DNA of 52,701 bases, from positions 1 through 52,701 of IMG/VR virus record IMGVR_UViG_3300049215_000210; one strand, written 5' to 3'. Origin of the DNA: a virus. This document shows, one piece after another, positions 1 through 7,471 of this stretch (position 1 is its first letter; the number at the start of each line of letters is the position of its first letter). Under the pieces are notes generated by a model that was not told where the DNA came from, did not search any database, and saw nothing but the letters and a program-made list of their open reading frames with translations. The position numbers and the translations under genes were made by a program.

Positions 1-104
1 AACGATGGGCTCGTATTTTACGCAAATAAACCGGCCTGCCAAAATCCCATTGCGTTTGATTTGCCGAGTTCGTGGAAAACCCCCTTCGAATCTAGTATGA
101 CTGT

Positions 105-1397
105 ATGGACCTGCCGATGACTCAGCCACTGAGAATCTACCGACTAGAAATCAAGGACACCGAGACCCTCATTGTGGAGAGGCCCGAGTGGGGGCCAAGG
201 GGGCTGGTGGGCAGAGTCTCCATCGAGGAAGTGAAGCCCACCGACCACGGCTACACCCACCGCGAGGAGTATTTCTTGGGTTCTATCTCGCTGACCAGCC
301 CCCAGGACCGCCTGACGCTGTTCAACCTGCTGTCGCAGATGTGGGGATTGAAGAACGAGGATACTGTGTACGAGCCGGCCGGCGATGGGTCGGAGCCTGA
401 TGGGCCGGAGCCGCCGCCCGAACCGGTGACCAAGCAATCAGTCCTCTGGCAGGTGGGGAAGTTCTTCGCGGACATCATCGAGGCGGAGAACAACCGCAAT
501 ATCGTCGTGAACCTCGCCGACATCCGTCCGCAGCCCCAGGAGAAGCTGACCATCGACCTGGGTGGGATGACCATCCTCACCAACCACCCGACCACACTCT
601 TTGGCGATGGCGAGTCGTGCAAGAGCATCATCGCCCTGAACCTGGTCGGGGAGATGGCCCTCCGTGGACTCCGCCCCCTGATGCTCGACTACGAGCTGGG
701 CGCGCAGGACCACGTCAACCGCCTGTCGAGGATGTTCCGCGAGATGCCACGGGTCGCCTACATGCGGTGTACGAGCCCCCTGGTCGAGATGGTGAGCAAG
801 ATTCGGGAGGTTGTGGAGGACTACGATATCAACTACCTGCTGGTGGACTCGGTGGCCGCCGCGTGTGGCTCCGAGGCTGAGAGGTCCGAATCCGCCAACG
901 CCTACTACTCCGCCCTTCTCGATATCGGGGTGCCGGGGCATATGAGTATCGCCCACCGGTCCAAGGCCAGTTACGACAAGCCGGGGGAGGAGAAGCCCTT
1001 CGGGTCGTCCTTCTGGCACAACTGGGCTAGGGAGACCTACCTGGTCACCCAGGACAAGGACCAGAACGGGTCGAAGTACCGGAGGGTTACCCTGGCCTGC
1101 AGGAAAGCCAATCTCAGGAACTGGCCCCCAATGGTCGAGGTCAACATCCGGTTTGAACCCTCCCGTTACGACCTAGTGTGGAAGAAGGCGGCGTCGGCCC
1201 AGGTCCAGGAGGCACTGGATTCAAGCCAGGAGAAGGCCCTGCAAGCGTTGAAGGACCTTGGACCCCTGACCTACGATGCCTGGCTCGCTGTGTCCCAGAT
1301 GCCTTCTGGGGAGTTTTCGGGGGCTATGCAGGCATTGCGTACGAGGGGAGCTGTAGTCCGCGACCCCGAGGATGATGGACAGTGGATGGCGCGGTAA
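105..1397 (+). CDS. RepA/DnaB-like RecA-fold replication ATPase with C-terminal winged helix
   Basis: A 430-residue protein with a RecA/KaiC-type ATPase core. A Walker A motif GDGESCKS lies at about 167-174, and a Walker B strand YLLVDS at about 244-249 follows a short hydrophobic stretch. The N-terminal ~110 residues are a separate region ending in a Pro/Glu-rich linker. The last ~60 residues read like a winged helix. This layout matches phage RepA-like (AAA_25) helicases, so a role as replicative helicase or loader is likely; that role is inferred. A second in-frame ATG at 117 is a possible start. The first 104 bases before it contain no clear ribosome-binding site or promoter. The next gene is separated by a 159-base gap holding a palindrome and a promoter. 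Confidence 0.75.
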   Translation: MDLPMTQPLRIYRLEIKDTETLIVERPEWGPRGLVGRVSIEEVKPTDHGYTHREEYFLGSISLTSPQDRLTLFNLLSQMWGLKNEDTVYEPAGDGSEPDGPEPPPEPVTKQSVLWQVGKFFADIIEAENNRNIVVNLADIRPQPQEKLTIDLGGMTILTNHPTTLFGDGESCKSIIALNLVGEMALRGLRPLMLDYELGAQDHVNRLSRMFREMPRVAYMRCTSPLVEMVSKIREVVEDYDINYLLVDSVAAACGSEAERSESANAYYSALLDIGVPGHMSIAHRSKASYDKPGEEKPFGSSFWHNWARETYLVTQDKDQNGSKYRRVTLACRKANLRNWPPMVEVNIRFEPSRYDLVWKKAASAQVQEALDSSQEKALQALKDLGPLTYDAWLAVSQMPSGEFSGAMQALRTRGAVVRDPEDDGQWMAR

Positions 1398-1424
1398 ATC
1401 CTTATGAGTCCCTTACCAGGGGAG

Positions 1425-1468
1425 GAGGGTGCTCACTTTGTGTGTGTATACACAAGTAGAGCACCCTC
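1425..1468. terminator. Long palindrome A (hairpin), possible terminator or regulatory element
   Basis: Arms GAGGGTGCTC (1425-1434) and GAGCACCCTC (1459-1468) are perfectly complementary. They enclose a second palindrome centred on TGTGTATACACA (1443-1454). G-rich sequence lies outside the left arm and C-rich sequence outside the right arm. A related element with different arms and the same core, inverted, lies at 41251-41290. No T-tract follows, so a simple intrinsic terminator is not proven. Confidence 0.6.
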
Positions 1469-1518
1469 CCCCTCCCCCCGATTTTGGGCACTTGTAATTG
1501 ATTGTAATCGGCCCTCGG

Positions 1519-1534
1519 TGGCCTGGGGTTTGCA
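1519..1534 (+). promoter_or_regulatory. Sigma-54-type -24/-12 promoter
   Basis: TGGCCT-GGGGT-TTGCA has GG and GC at the spacing required by sigma-54 promoters. The predicted start (12 nt after the GC) is near 1545, 12 nt before the helicase ATG at 1557, and GGAGG at 1548-1552 serves as ribosome-binding site. CCT replaces the usual CAC or TAC, so this is a weaker match than others in the window. Confidence 0.5.
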
Positions 1535-1556
1535 AGTAACCCCGGCTGGAGGCGAC

Positions 1557-3173
1557 ATGGCAGGAGCGAGAGGGTTTGCGAAACACCTGGAGCTGGACTT
1601 GACCAACCTTCCCGACGATGGGCGGGGGAACATGGTCATCACGCCCAACACCGAGACCCGGTTCTGGTCGTCCTACCAGGAGGCCATCTTTGAGTGGTTT
1701 GCTCACGGGAAGGGACATCTTGTTGTCGATGCGGTGGCCGGCAGTGGCAAGACGACTACCATCATCGAGGGTATCAACCACGCGTGGGAGGACGATGTCC
1801 TACTGACCGCCTTCACCAAGGACATCGCGGAGGTCCTGAACCAACGCCTCGCCGGCAAACCCGGGGCGCAGGCCAAGACTCTGCATGGCGTGGGGATGCG
1901 GTACATCGGCAGGCAGTATCGCGGCATCCCCATCAACAACAAGGACCGCGCCCGCTGGCTGGTCGACCAGGTGGGAGGGAGGAAGCTGCCCTTCCAGGTC
2001 ATGCGGGAGGTGGCGAACCTCCACACCAAGGCCCGGGAGGTCTCCCCCCTGGAGATGAGCCAGGAGATTATGCTGGCCATCATGGAGAAGTACGGGTTTG
2101 GGCTGGACGATAACTGGGGGCCGAGTGACGATGAACTTGCCGCCCTCGCCATCAAGGCGTATCGGTTCGCCGCCGACAACCCTCCCGACCGCCGGGTAGG
2201 GGTGGACTTCGCGGACATGATTTTCCTCCCCCTCCAGCAAGGGCTGTTGACTCCGGACTACCCGCTCATCGTGGTCGACGAGACTCAGGATATGAACAAG
2301 GGACAACTGGAGATGGTGGTCCGGATTTCCGATGGCCGCATCTGCATCGTGGGGGACCCCTACCAATCCATCTATCTATTTCGAGGGGCGGAGACGGGCG
2401 GCATGACGCAGATGAAGGACCGGCTGCAAGCGCAGAAGCTGCCCCTGTCGGTGACCTATCGGTGCGGTCATGCCATTGTGGCGGAGGCCCAGAAGCTGGT
2501 TCCGCATATCGAGGCCGGCGAGAAGAACCCCGAGGGGACCATCATCCTGGACCCCGGCGGCAACTACCTGTTCGACAACGTGACGGCGGGAGACTTCATC
2601 CTGTCCCGCATCAACGCGCCCCTGGTGAAGCTGTGTCTCCAGCTGCTGGCCGCTGGCAAGCGCGCCCGCATCAAAGGCCGGGACATCTCCAAGCAGATTC
2701 TGAAAATCCTCAAACGTATCAAGGCCGACAAGTCCTGGTCCCTCGCCTACCTGGAGGAGAAGGTCCGGGAGTACGAGGTCGAGCACACCACCCGGCTGGC
2801 GAGTAATGGCGACCCCGAGGGGGCTGACCGGGTGCGGGACAACTGTGCGGTCCTCTTTTTCATCGCGGAGGACAGCCGGGACATGTCCCAGTTCTACGAC
2901 AAATGCAGCTATCTCTTTGTCAAGGATGTGGATGTGTCGGAGTACATCATGCTGTCGTCGGTCCATAAGGCCAAGGGGCTAGAGGCCGACACCGTGTACG
3001 TCCTCGCGGACACCCTGTACCGATTCGGCTACAGCGAGGAGGAGCGCAACATCCACTACGTCGCCATCACCCGAGCCAAGTATACCCTCTACCTTGTGGA
3101 TGGGTTGGGGCTCACCCCCAAGCAGAAGGAGGCGAAGGCAAAACGCCTGGAACAGGAGGCCGCTGGCATCTAG
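1557..3173 (+). CDS. UvrD/Rep-family superfamily 1 DNA helicase
   Basis: A 538-residue SF1A helicase. Visible motifs: I AGSGKTT (61-67), II VVDETQD (239-245), III GDPYQSIYLFRGA (266-278), IV TYRCG (300-304), V SSVHKAKGLE (467-475) and VI YVAITRAK (501-508). It is shorter than cellular UvrD (about 720), with reduced 1B/2B insertions. Role: 3'-5' unwinding in phage replication or recombination; the direction is family knowledge. An upstream in-frame ATG at 1404 exists, but the extra 51 residues would read through palindrome A and are low in quality. ATG 1557 has GGAGG 5 nt upstream and follows a promoter, so it is preferred. Confidence 0.88.
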   Translation: MAGARGFAKHLELDLTNLPDDGRGNMVITPNTETRFWSSYQEAIFEWFAHGKGHLVVDAVAGSGKTTTIIEGINHAWEDDVLLTAFTKDIAEVLNQRLAGKPGAQAKTLHGVGMRYIGRQYRGIPINNKDRARWLVDQVGGRKLPFQVMREVANLHTKAREVSPLEMSQEIMLAIMEKYGFGLDDNWGPSDDELAALAIKAYRFAADNPPDRRVGVDFADMIFLPLQQGLLTPDYPLIVVDETQDMNKGQLEMVVRISDGRICIVGDPYQSIYLFRGAETGGMTQMKDRLQAQKLPLSVTYRCGHAIVAEAQKLVPHIEAGEKNPEGTIILDPGGNYLFDNVTAGDFILSRINAPLVKLCLQLLAAGKRARIKGRDISKQILKILKRIKADKSWSLAYLEEKVREYEVEHTTRLASNGDPEGADRVRDNCAVLFFIAEDSRDMSQFYDKCSYLFVKDVDVSEYIMLSSVHKAKGLEADTVYVLADTLYRFGYSEEERNIHYVAITRAKYTLYLVDGLGLTPKQKEAKAKRLEQEAAGI

Positions 3174-3179
3174 CTTGCA
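3164..3179 (+). promoter_or_regulatory. Sigma-54-type -24/-12 promoter
   Basis: TGGCAT-CTAGC-TTGCA overlaps the stop codon of the helicase gene. The predicted start is near 3190, leaving a 35-nt leader that contains AAGGAG before the ATG at 3225. It would drive the SSB-like gene and the recombination genes behind it. Confidence 0.6.
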
Positions 3180-3224
3180 GAACTGTTGGTGTACACGTTT
3201 TCACTCTTTTTCAAGGAGCGACAC

Positions 3225-4022
3225 ATGGCAGGTTCACGTCCGAGTCAGTTTCGTAAGGGTGGCGGGTTTCTTCACGGCACAGACCTCGTCATTCGGGACA
3301 TCGTCTTCACGGACGTGCTCCCCAATGGTCAGCCGTTCGTGCCGGGAAAGGACCCCAAGGACCCGAAGAAGGACAAGTTCCACAGCTTGTTCGCGCGGTT
3401 GACGGTTCGGGTGGATGGGGCGGACGCCGATGTCTCGACCTCACTGTTCGTCGGGAACGCCGATGACTACGCCATCACGGACAACGGCCACACCATCGAG
3501 GGTCCGGACCTGGGCGTCTCAGCGTTGACGAAGTTCATCGGCAGCTTGGTGACAGCCGGGTTCCCGGACACCAATCTCCCGGAGGACAAAATCAACTTCA
3601 CGTCGGTCATCGGTGCGAGGGTTCGCACCATCCAGCAGACCGACGCCGAGCGCACGAAGAAAATCGGCAAGCGCAAGGGCAAGGACGGTCGTGAGTACGA
3701 CCAAAAGGACCTTCTCGTCGACCAGTTCTACGGGATGGTGGGTGGGGCGCAAGTCCCTGCCGGTTCCTCGACAGCTGCTGCTTCCTCGGCCGCGCCAGCG
3801 GCTCCCGCCGGCAATGTGGGTGACGCCGCCGCCACCCTCCTCATGGATATCCTCGCCAAGGCCAAGGACAACAAGATTGCCAAGGCTAAGTTGAATTCTG
3901 CCATCGTGGGTGCCACGGTGGGGAATCCGCAGCGCGAGGCGCTCCGCAAGTATCTGCTGGAGGACGCGAACCTCCAGGCCATCGAGGGCGTCACCTTCGA
4001 CGGCACCACCATCAGCCTGTAG
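3225..4022 (+). CDS. Putative single-stranded DNA-binding protein
   Basis: A 265-residue protein. Residues 1-150 are rich in beta-forming stretches. A Ser/Ala/Pro linker lies at about 178-196, and a helical C-terminal domain of about 65 residues follows. It sits first in a unit with a PD-(D/E)XK nuclease and a Sak4-like annealing ATPase. That context, and similarity in style to phage SSB-like proteins, suggests binding of single-stranded DNA; no catalytic motif is seen. The start is ATG 3225 with AAGGAG 8 nt upstream. An in-frame upstream codon at 3186 lacks a ribosome-binding site and lies before or at the predicted transcript start. Confidence 0.5.
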   Translation: MAGSRPSQFRKGGGFLHGTDLVIRDIVFTDVLPNGQPFVPGKDPKDPKKDKFHSLFARLTVRVDGADADVSTSLFVGNADDYAITDNGHTIEGPDLGVSALTKFIGSLVTAGFPDTNLPEDKINFTSVIGARVRTIQQTDAERTKKIGKRKGKDGREYDQKDLLVDQFYGMVGGAQVPAGSSTAAASSAAPAAPAGNVGDAAATLLMDILAKAKDNKIAKAKLNSAIVGATVGNPQREALRKYLLEDANLQAIEGVTFDGTTISL

Positions 4023-4031
4023 GCACAGGCA

Positions 4032-4059
4032 GGGACGGAGGGGGCGACCTCTCCGTCCC
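4032..4059 (+). terminator. Hairpin between SSB-like gene and next gene
   Basis: GGGACGGAG (4032-4040) and CTCCGTCCC (4051-4059) form a perfect 9-bp stem with a 10-nt loop, followed by ATCCTT. It could be a weak terminator or an mRNA processing or stability element, giving extra copies of the upstream SSB-like message. Confidence 0.55.
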
Positions 4060-4076
4060 ATCCTTAGGGAGGCACT

Positions 4077-4268
4077 ATGGGCGGGATTCAGATTGTGATT
4101 CAGTTTGACCCGGCGGCAGGGATGAAGGTCCAGGGGCCGCTGGAGAACCCGGTGGTGATGTTGGGGCTGCTGGAGTTGGCGAAGGTGACGTGCATCAAGA
4201 ATATGGAGACTGCGCAGAATCGGGTGCAGCTCGCGCCGCCTGGGACGATTGTGCCGAAGGTCGAGTAG
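4077..4268 (+). CDS. Small conserved-looking phage protein
   Basis: A 63-residue protein of unknown function with no recognised motif. Start ATG 4077 has GGGAGG 5 nt upstream. Its stop codon overlaps the GTG start of the nuclease gene (TAGTG), so the two are translationally coupled, which supports it being real. Confidence 0.6.
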   Translation: MGGIQIVIQFDPAAGMKVQGPLENPVVMLGLLELAKVTCIKNMETAQNRVQLAPPGTIVPKVE

Positions 4269-4873
4269 TGATTGTCACGCCCGTCCTCGACCACGGTCTG
4301 GAGTTTTTCACCAATGTCCCGGGATACGTCCGTTCGGCCGGCGTGCACATGTCGGACCTCTATGGGGCGTACTACCGGGAGCTGGACCCTAAGAGATACG
4401 ACAAGGACCCGGAGACCTCGAATCCGCTGGTGCCGGAGTTAGGCACCGCATGGGAGGCGCTCCTCAAGATTCGGCTGAAGAAGGCGTTCCCGCAGTGGGA
4501 CATGGAACCCGGCGAGTTTGTCGAGCCACAGTATGGGATTGCCTACTCGCCAGATGTCACCATCTACAACGGGTCCACGAAACTTGGGGAAATCAAGCTG
4601 ACCTTCATGTCGTGCCGGGAGTGGCCGAAGGAGAGGACCAATCAGTTCCCGCCGGCCGCCGACAAGTATCTGTCGCAGATGAAGCTGTACTGCTATTGCT
4701 TGGGCGTGAATGAAGCCGTCCTCATGGCCCTGTTCGTCAATGGGGCCGGGTCCTTCAAAGACCGGCTGGGGCCGGAGTTCCGAATGTGGAACATCGAGTT
4801 CACGGCACGGGAGTTGCGAGAAGAGTGGGAGACCATGACGGGTTTCGCAAAGGCGAGGAGATTGATTGTATGA
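4268..4873 (+). CDS. PD-(D/E)XK nuclease, RecB/Cas4-like
   Basis: A 201-residue protein starting at GTG 4268. Catalytic-site residues of the PD-(D/E)XK fold are visible in order: a helix with Glu (GTAWEALLK), YSPDVTIYN with the Asp, and GEIKLT with the E-x-K pair. A Gln/Tyr-containing helix (LSQMKLYCYC) matches the QxxxY motif of RecB/Cas4-type exonucleases. Role inferred: DNA end resection feeding the nearby Sak4-like annealing protein. Only a single Cys pair is seen near the C-terminus, so a Cas4 iron-sulphur cluster is not supported. An upstream in-frame ATG at 4190 would overlap the preceding gene and adds low-quality sequence. Confidence 0.7.
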   Translation: MIVTPVLDHGLEFFTNVPGYVRSAGVHMSDLYGAYYRELDPKRYDKDPETSNPLVPELGTAWEALLKIRLKKAFPQWDMEPGEFVEPQYGIAYSPDVTIYNGSTKLGEIKLTFMSCREWPKERTNQFPPAADKYLSQMKLYCYCLGVNEAVLMALFVNGAGSFKDRLGPEFRMWNIEFTARELREEWETMTGFAKARRLIV

Positions 4874-5130
4874 AAAGAAGCTACAAGCGTGTGTCGCTCA
4901 TCACGGCGGACCCGGTGCCCCCGACGGACGTGACCCTGACAATGCCAAGGGACGTGGCGTTGAAGTTACGGGTACTGTTGGGGGCTGTTGCCATCGACCA
5001 CGATGGAACGCTGTCAGGTAATATCAGCTATTTCGAATACGCAGCTGCAGGTCCTGTTCGGGAGCAACGAAACGCCTTAGGGGAAATCTTCAGCGTTCTG
5101 GATGCTGAATTCGAGCGAGAGGTTCACTAA
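4870..5130 (+). CDS. Hypothetical protein, 86 residues
   Basis: It starts with an ATGA overlap with the nuclease gene and ends in TAATG with the Sak4-like gene, so it sits inside a tightly coupled recombination unit. The N-terminus is basic (KRSYKR). The sequence is otherwise soluble, without recognised motifs. It may be an accessory subunit of its neighbours, but nothing in the sequence shows this. Confidence 0.65.
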   Translation: MKRSYKRVSLITADPVPPTDVTLTMPRDVALKLRVLLGAVAIDHDGTLSGNISYFEYAAAGPVREQRNALGEIFSVLDAEFEREVH

Positions 5131-5924
5131 TGGCGACCACCAATCCGTTGGCTGCTGCGTTCAAGAAAGCCGACACCCGGGAGAAGTACCGGTTGTTCGG
5201 ACTTTCTGCCGGTGAGCCGGGAAGTCGGAAGACTTCCTTCTGGCTGGAAGCGCCTGGCCCGATTGCCGTGTTCAGTCTCGACCAAGGACTGGAAGGTGTG
5301 GTCTCCCGTCAGCTGCGCGAGACCCCCGACAAGGAAATCTGGGTCAAGGAGTACGAGTGGGCACCACGCAAGGATGTCGACCTGCAGGAGAAGGCGATTG
5401 AGACGCGCGACCAGTTTGAGGCTGACGTAAAGTTGGCCCTCCTCCACGCGCGCACCCTGATTTTCGACAAGGAAGGCGATTTCTGGAGCCTCTTTCGGTA
5501 TGCCGAATTCGGCCCCGAGCAGAACGACGCGCCCCGCAACTACCCCGCCCTGAACCAGCGATATCGGGAGTTTGTCAACGCTGCCAAGTCGACCGACCAC
5601 AATGTTGGATTCATCGACGGCATGAAGGACGAGTGGGGGACGAAGGTGAATGAGCGCACTGGGGCGCGCGGGGCTGCGTCGACTGGTAAGCGCATCCGCA
5701 GTGGGTTCGGGGACCTGCCGGGACTTGTCCACATTGAACTCTATCATTCGGGACTCGGCCCCGTGGGGGAGAATCCTGACCCGTCGAGGGATTGGAACAT
5801 CCATATCGGGAAGGCCCGAGGCCCCGAGGGTTGGAAGTACGCCGGCATGGACATCGGGAACATGACCTTCTCGGAGGTCGGGATGTTGATTTTCCCGGAC
5901 TCTGAGGAAGGGGATTGGCTGTGA
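5130..5924 (+). CDS. Sak4-like RecA-fold single-strand annealing ATPase
   Basis: A 264-residue AAA_24-type protein. A P-loop variant GEPGSRKT lies at about residues 28-35, followed by IAVFSLDQG; a second acidic strand TLIFDKEGD lies at about 109-117. Size, P-loop position and linkage to an exonuclease and an SSB-like protein match Sak4 single-strand annealing ATPases, which use SSB for recombination. The start ATG 5130 overlaps the previous TAA by one base. Alternative: a general phage AAA nucleotide-binding protein. Confidence 0.65.
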   Translation: MATTNPLAAAFKKADTREKYRLFGLSAGEPGSRKTSFWLEAPGPIAVFSLDQGLEGVVSRQLRETPDKEIWVKEYEWAPRKDVDLQEKAIETRDQFEADVKLALLHARTLIFDKEGDFWSLFRYAEFGPEQNDAPRNYPALNQRYREFVNAAKSTDHNVGFIDGMKDEWGTKVNERTGARGAASTGKRIRSGFGDLPGLVHIELYHSGLGPVGENPDPSRDWNIHIGKARGPEGWKYAGMDIGNMTFSEVGMLIFPDSEEGDWL

Positions 5925-6151
5925 AGGGCGCAGAACATATCCGTCATACCAAGCGGGAGTGGAGACAACTGAAGCGGCGGCAGTTGAGGGAGATTCGGAA
6001 GGCAGTAGATGCCTTTCGATTGGGTTGTGCATATGTCCCTGGCTACCGCGACAAGGAACTTATCCTCGCATACCATGCCGGCATGGAGGGTTTGGAAGCG
6101 CACTTGGCTTTCATTGAAAACCAAGCGAGCAGCAAGAACTGGGGGCACTGA
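5921..6151 (+). CDS. Hypothetical protein, 76 residues
   Basis: It starts at GTG 5921 (GTGA overlap with the Sak4-like gene) and its TGA overlaps the ATG of the next gene. The N-terminal half is strongly basic and helical (Arg/Lys/Gln-rich), suggesting nucleic-acid contact; the function is unknown. Confidence 0.55.
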   Translation: MKGAEHIRHTKREWRQLKRRQLREIRKAVDAFRLGCAYVPGYRDKELILAYHAGMEGLEAHLAFIENQASSKNWGH

Positions 6152-6348
6152 TGCCGCGCTACGATTTCAAATGCGAGGTCTGTGGCAAGGTCGAGGAGTA
6201 CACCCTGCCGATTTACATGGGACCCGAGGAAGTCAAAACCCTGTGGCCCAAACATTGCAACGAGCTGATGGACAAACAGTGGGGCGCACCGCGCTTCAAG
6301 ATTGAGGGCTACTCGGCCCAGAATGGATATTCCAATGGCCAGGAATGA
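6151..6348 (+). CDS. FmdB-like zinc-ribbon protein
   Basis: A 65-residue protein beginning MPRYDFKCEVCGKVEEY, the typical start of FmdB/CxxC_CxxC_SSSS-type zinc ribbons, with a first CxxC at residues 8-11. The second knuckle is unusual (His-Cys in KHCNE, about residue 36), so metal binding may be incomplete. A second FmdB-like gene lies next to the portal gene at 36111. Function in phages is unknown; regulatory binding is proposed for the family. Confidence 0.65.
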   Translation: MPRYDFKCEVCGKVEEYTLPIYMGPEEVKTLWPKHCNELMDKQWGAPRFKIEGYSAQNGYSNGQE

Positions 6349-6541
6349 GAAACAGCGTACGATTCTCAAGTTAATAGAGGACTCTCCCTCAGGGATAGCC
6401 TCTTGGGGATTGCATCTGCGAACAGAGTATCCCCTTCCATCCATTCGACGGATTATCGGAGAGCTGCGCCGCCAGGGGTGGAAAATCGAACATCGCAAGG
6501 TGAACGGCTATTACTACCCCCGCTACATCATGGTCCGGTAG
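6335..6541 (+). CDS. Small winged-helix DNA-binding protein
   Basis: A 68-residue protein whose whole length reads as a winged helix: helix (QRTILKLIED), turn, recognition helix (PSIRRIIGELRRQGW) and wing (KVNGYYYPRYIM). It overlaps the FmdB-like gene by 14 bases. Earlier in-frame ATGs at 6302 and 6323 are possible; ATG 6335 gives the compact domain. It is the best candidate local regulator in the left module. Confidence 0.55.
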   Translation: MARNEKQRTILKLIEDSPSGIASWGLHLRTEYPLPSIRRIIGELRRQGWKIEHRKVNGYYYPRYIMVR

Positions 6542-6542
6542 G

Positions 6543-7307
6543 ATGATTCTCGTTGATGACCGCACGGGTAGTAAGGACCTCGCTCCGGAGCTGCAGGCCC
6601 TAGGGTTCCAGGTCGAGGTCCTGCGGATGGAGTTTGGCGACATCGCGTGGACCGGGAGGGGTGAGAAGGGGACGAACGTCCAGGTCGGGCTGGAGTTGAA
6701 AAAACTCCCTGACCTTCTCACATCCCTCCGCGACAACCGACTAGGGAATCACCAGATTCCGGGGATGCTGAAGAAGCCGGATGGGGCCTACGACTACGGG
6801 TGGCTGATAGTCGAGGGCAAGTGGCGGAAAGGCCCTCTCGGTGAAGTGCAGGCTCCCAAGTATGCCGGCGCGAAAGAGTGGAAGGATGTACCGGGGTCGT
6901 GGAAAGTGGCCGAGATGAGGAAGCGGCTGTGGACCCTGGAGATGACGTGGGGGGTTCATGTGGAGTTCTGCCAGGACCGTACGGCCACCCTCGACTTCCT
7001 CTCGAATCTCTACCACTGGTGGACGGACGTGGCCCTGGACGAACACAAGTCCCAGTTGGCAGAGCACAACCCCATGAGTTGGCTGAAGATTTCGGACTTC
7101 CGTGAGGTTGTCAGGAGGTTCCCGGAGATTGGTCTGAAGGCGTCCCTCGGGGTCGAGCAGTATTTCGGTGGCTCCCTCAGGGCTGCTGTGAACGCCGATG
7201 TCAAGGATTGGGCGGCCGTCCCGGTGCCTCTCGCGGGAGGGAAGGTTAAGAGGCTGGGCCACATCGTGGCGGAACGGGTGGTGAAGTTCTGCAGGGGGGA
7301 GAAATGA
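6543..7307 (+). CDS. ERCC4/XPF-type nuclease
   Basis: A 254-residue protein beginning with ILVDDRTGS, then a GD (residues ~32-33) and GLELKKLPDLLTSL, a match to the ERCC4 nuclease motif GD...(V/I)ERKxxxD with Leu-Glu-Leu-Lys-Lys in place of ERK. The C-terminal ~70 residues could be a helix-hairpin-helix-like region (ASLGVEQYFGG...KRLGHIVAERVVKF). It probably cuts branched or flap DNA in replication or recombination. It starts one base after the preceding stop, and its TGA overlaps the ATG of the next small gene. Confidence 0.78.
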   Translation: MILVDDRTGSKDLAPELQALGFQVEVLRMEFGDIAWTGRGEKGTNVQVGLELKKLPDLLTSLRDNRLGNHQIPGMLKKPDGAYDYGWLIVEGKWRKGPLGEVQAPKYAGAKEWKDVPGSWKVAEMRKRLWTLEMTWGVHVEFCQDRTATLDFLSNLYHWWTDVALDEHKSQLAEHNPMSWLKISDFREVVRRFPEIGLKASLGVEQYFGGSLRAAVNADVKDWAAVPVPLAGGKVKRLGHIVAERVVKFCRGEK

Positions 7308-7471
7308 AGCACAAGTGGCTTGCCTTCAGTGGTCCTCAGCGCAAACACTACTTTTACTGTTTTCGCTGTAACTATGTCTCTCCTGGTCACCAATATGTGA
7401 GTGGTGGCCTCGACCAACTGTGGTCCTATATTTGCATACGATTCCACCTGTGGTGGAAACACAGTGATTGA
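7304..7471 (+). CDS. 55-residue Cys/His/Trp-rich protein
   Basis: An ATGA overlap with the ERCC4 gene and a strong GGGGGGAG ribosome-binding site support this gene. The protein has YCFRCNY (CxxC) followed by several His and Trp residues, suggesting one zinc knuckle. Its 3' end overlaps the GTG start of DNA polymerase, and the polymerase promoter lies inside it. Function unknown. Confidence 0.55.
   Translation: MKHKWLAFSGPQRKHYFYCFRCNYVSPGHQYVSGGLDQLWSYICIRFHLWWKHSD
7421..7436 (+). promoter_or_regulatory. Sigma-54-type -24/-12 promoter before DNA polymerase
   Basis: TGGTCC-TATAT-TTGCA lies within the small upstream gene. The predicted start is near 7447, 17 nt before the polymerase GTG. A perfect palindrome (TTCCACC, TGT, GGTGGAA; 7442-7458) covers the predicted start and could be an operator or a hairpin at the 5' end of the message. 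Confidence 0.5.

Noticed and set aside
1-104. A promoter before the first gene
   Set aside because: TGGAAAACCCCCTTCG lacks the GC at the required distance, and no convincing -35/-10 pair was found.
1404-1556. N-terminal extension of the helicase from ATG 1404
   Set aside because: It would translate palindrome A and the promoter; ATG 1557 has a strong ribosome-binding site and begins before motif I with normal spacing.
6244-6259. TGGCCC-AAACA-TTGCA inside the FmdB-like gene as a promoter
   Set aside because: Spacing fits, but it lies within coding sequence 75 bases before the nearest start and lacks the YAY part; treated as possible chance.
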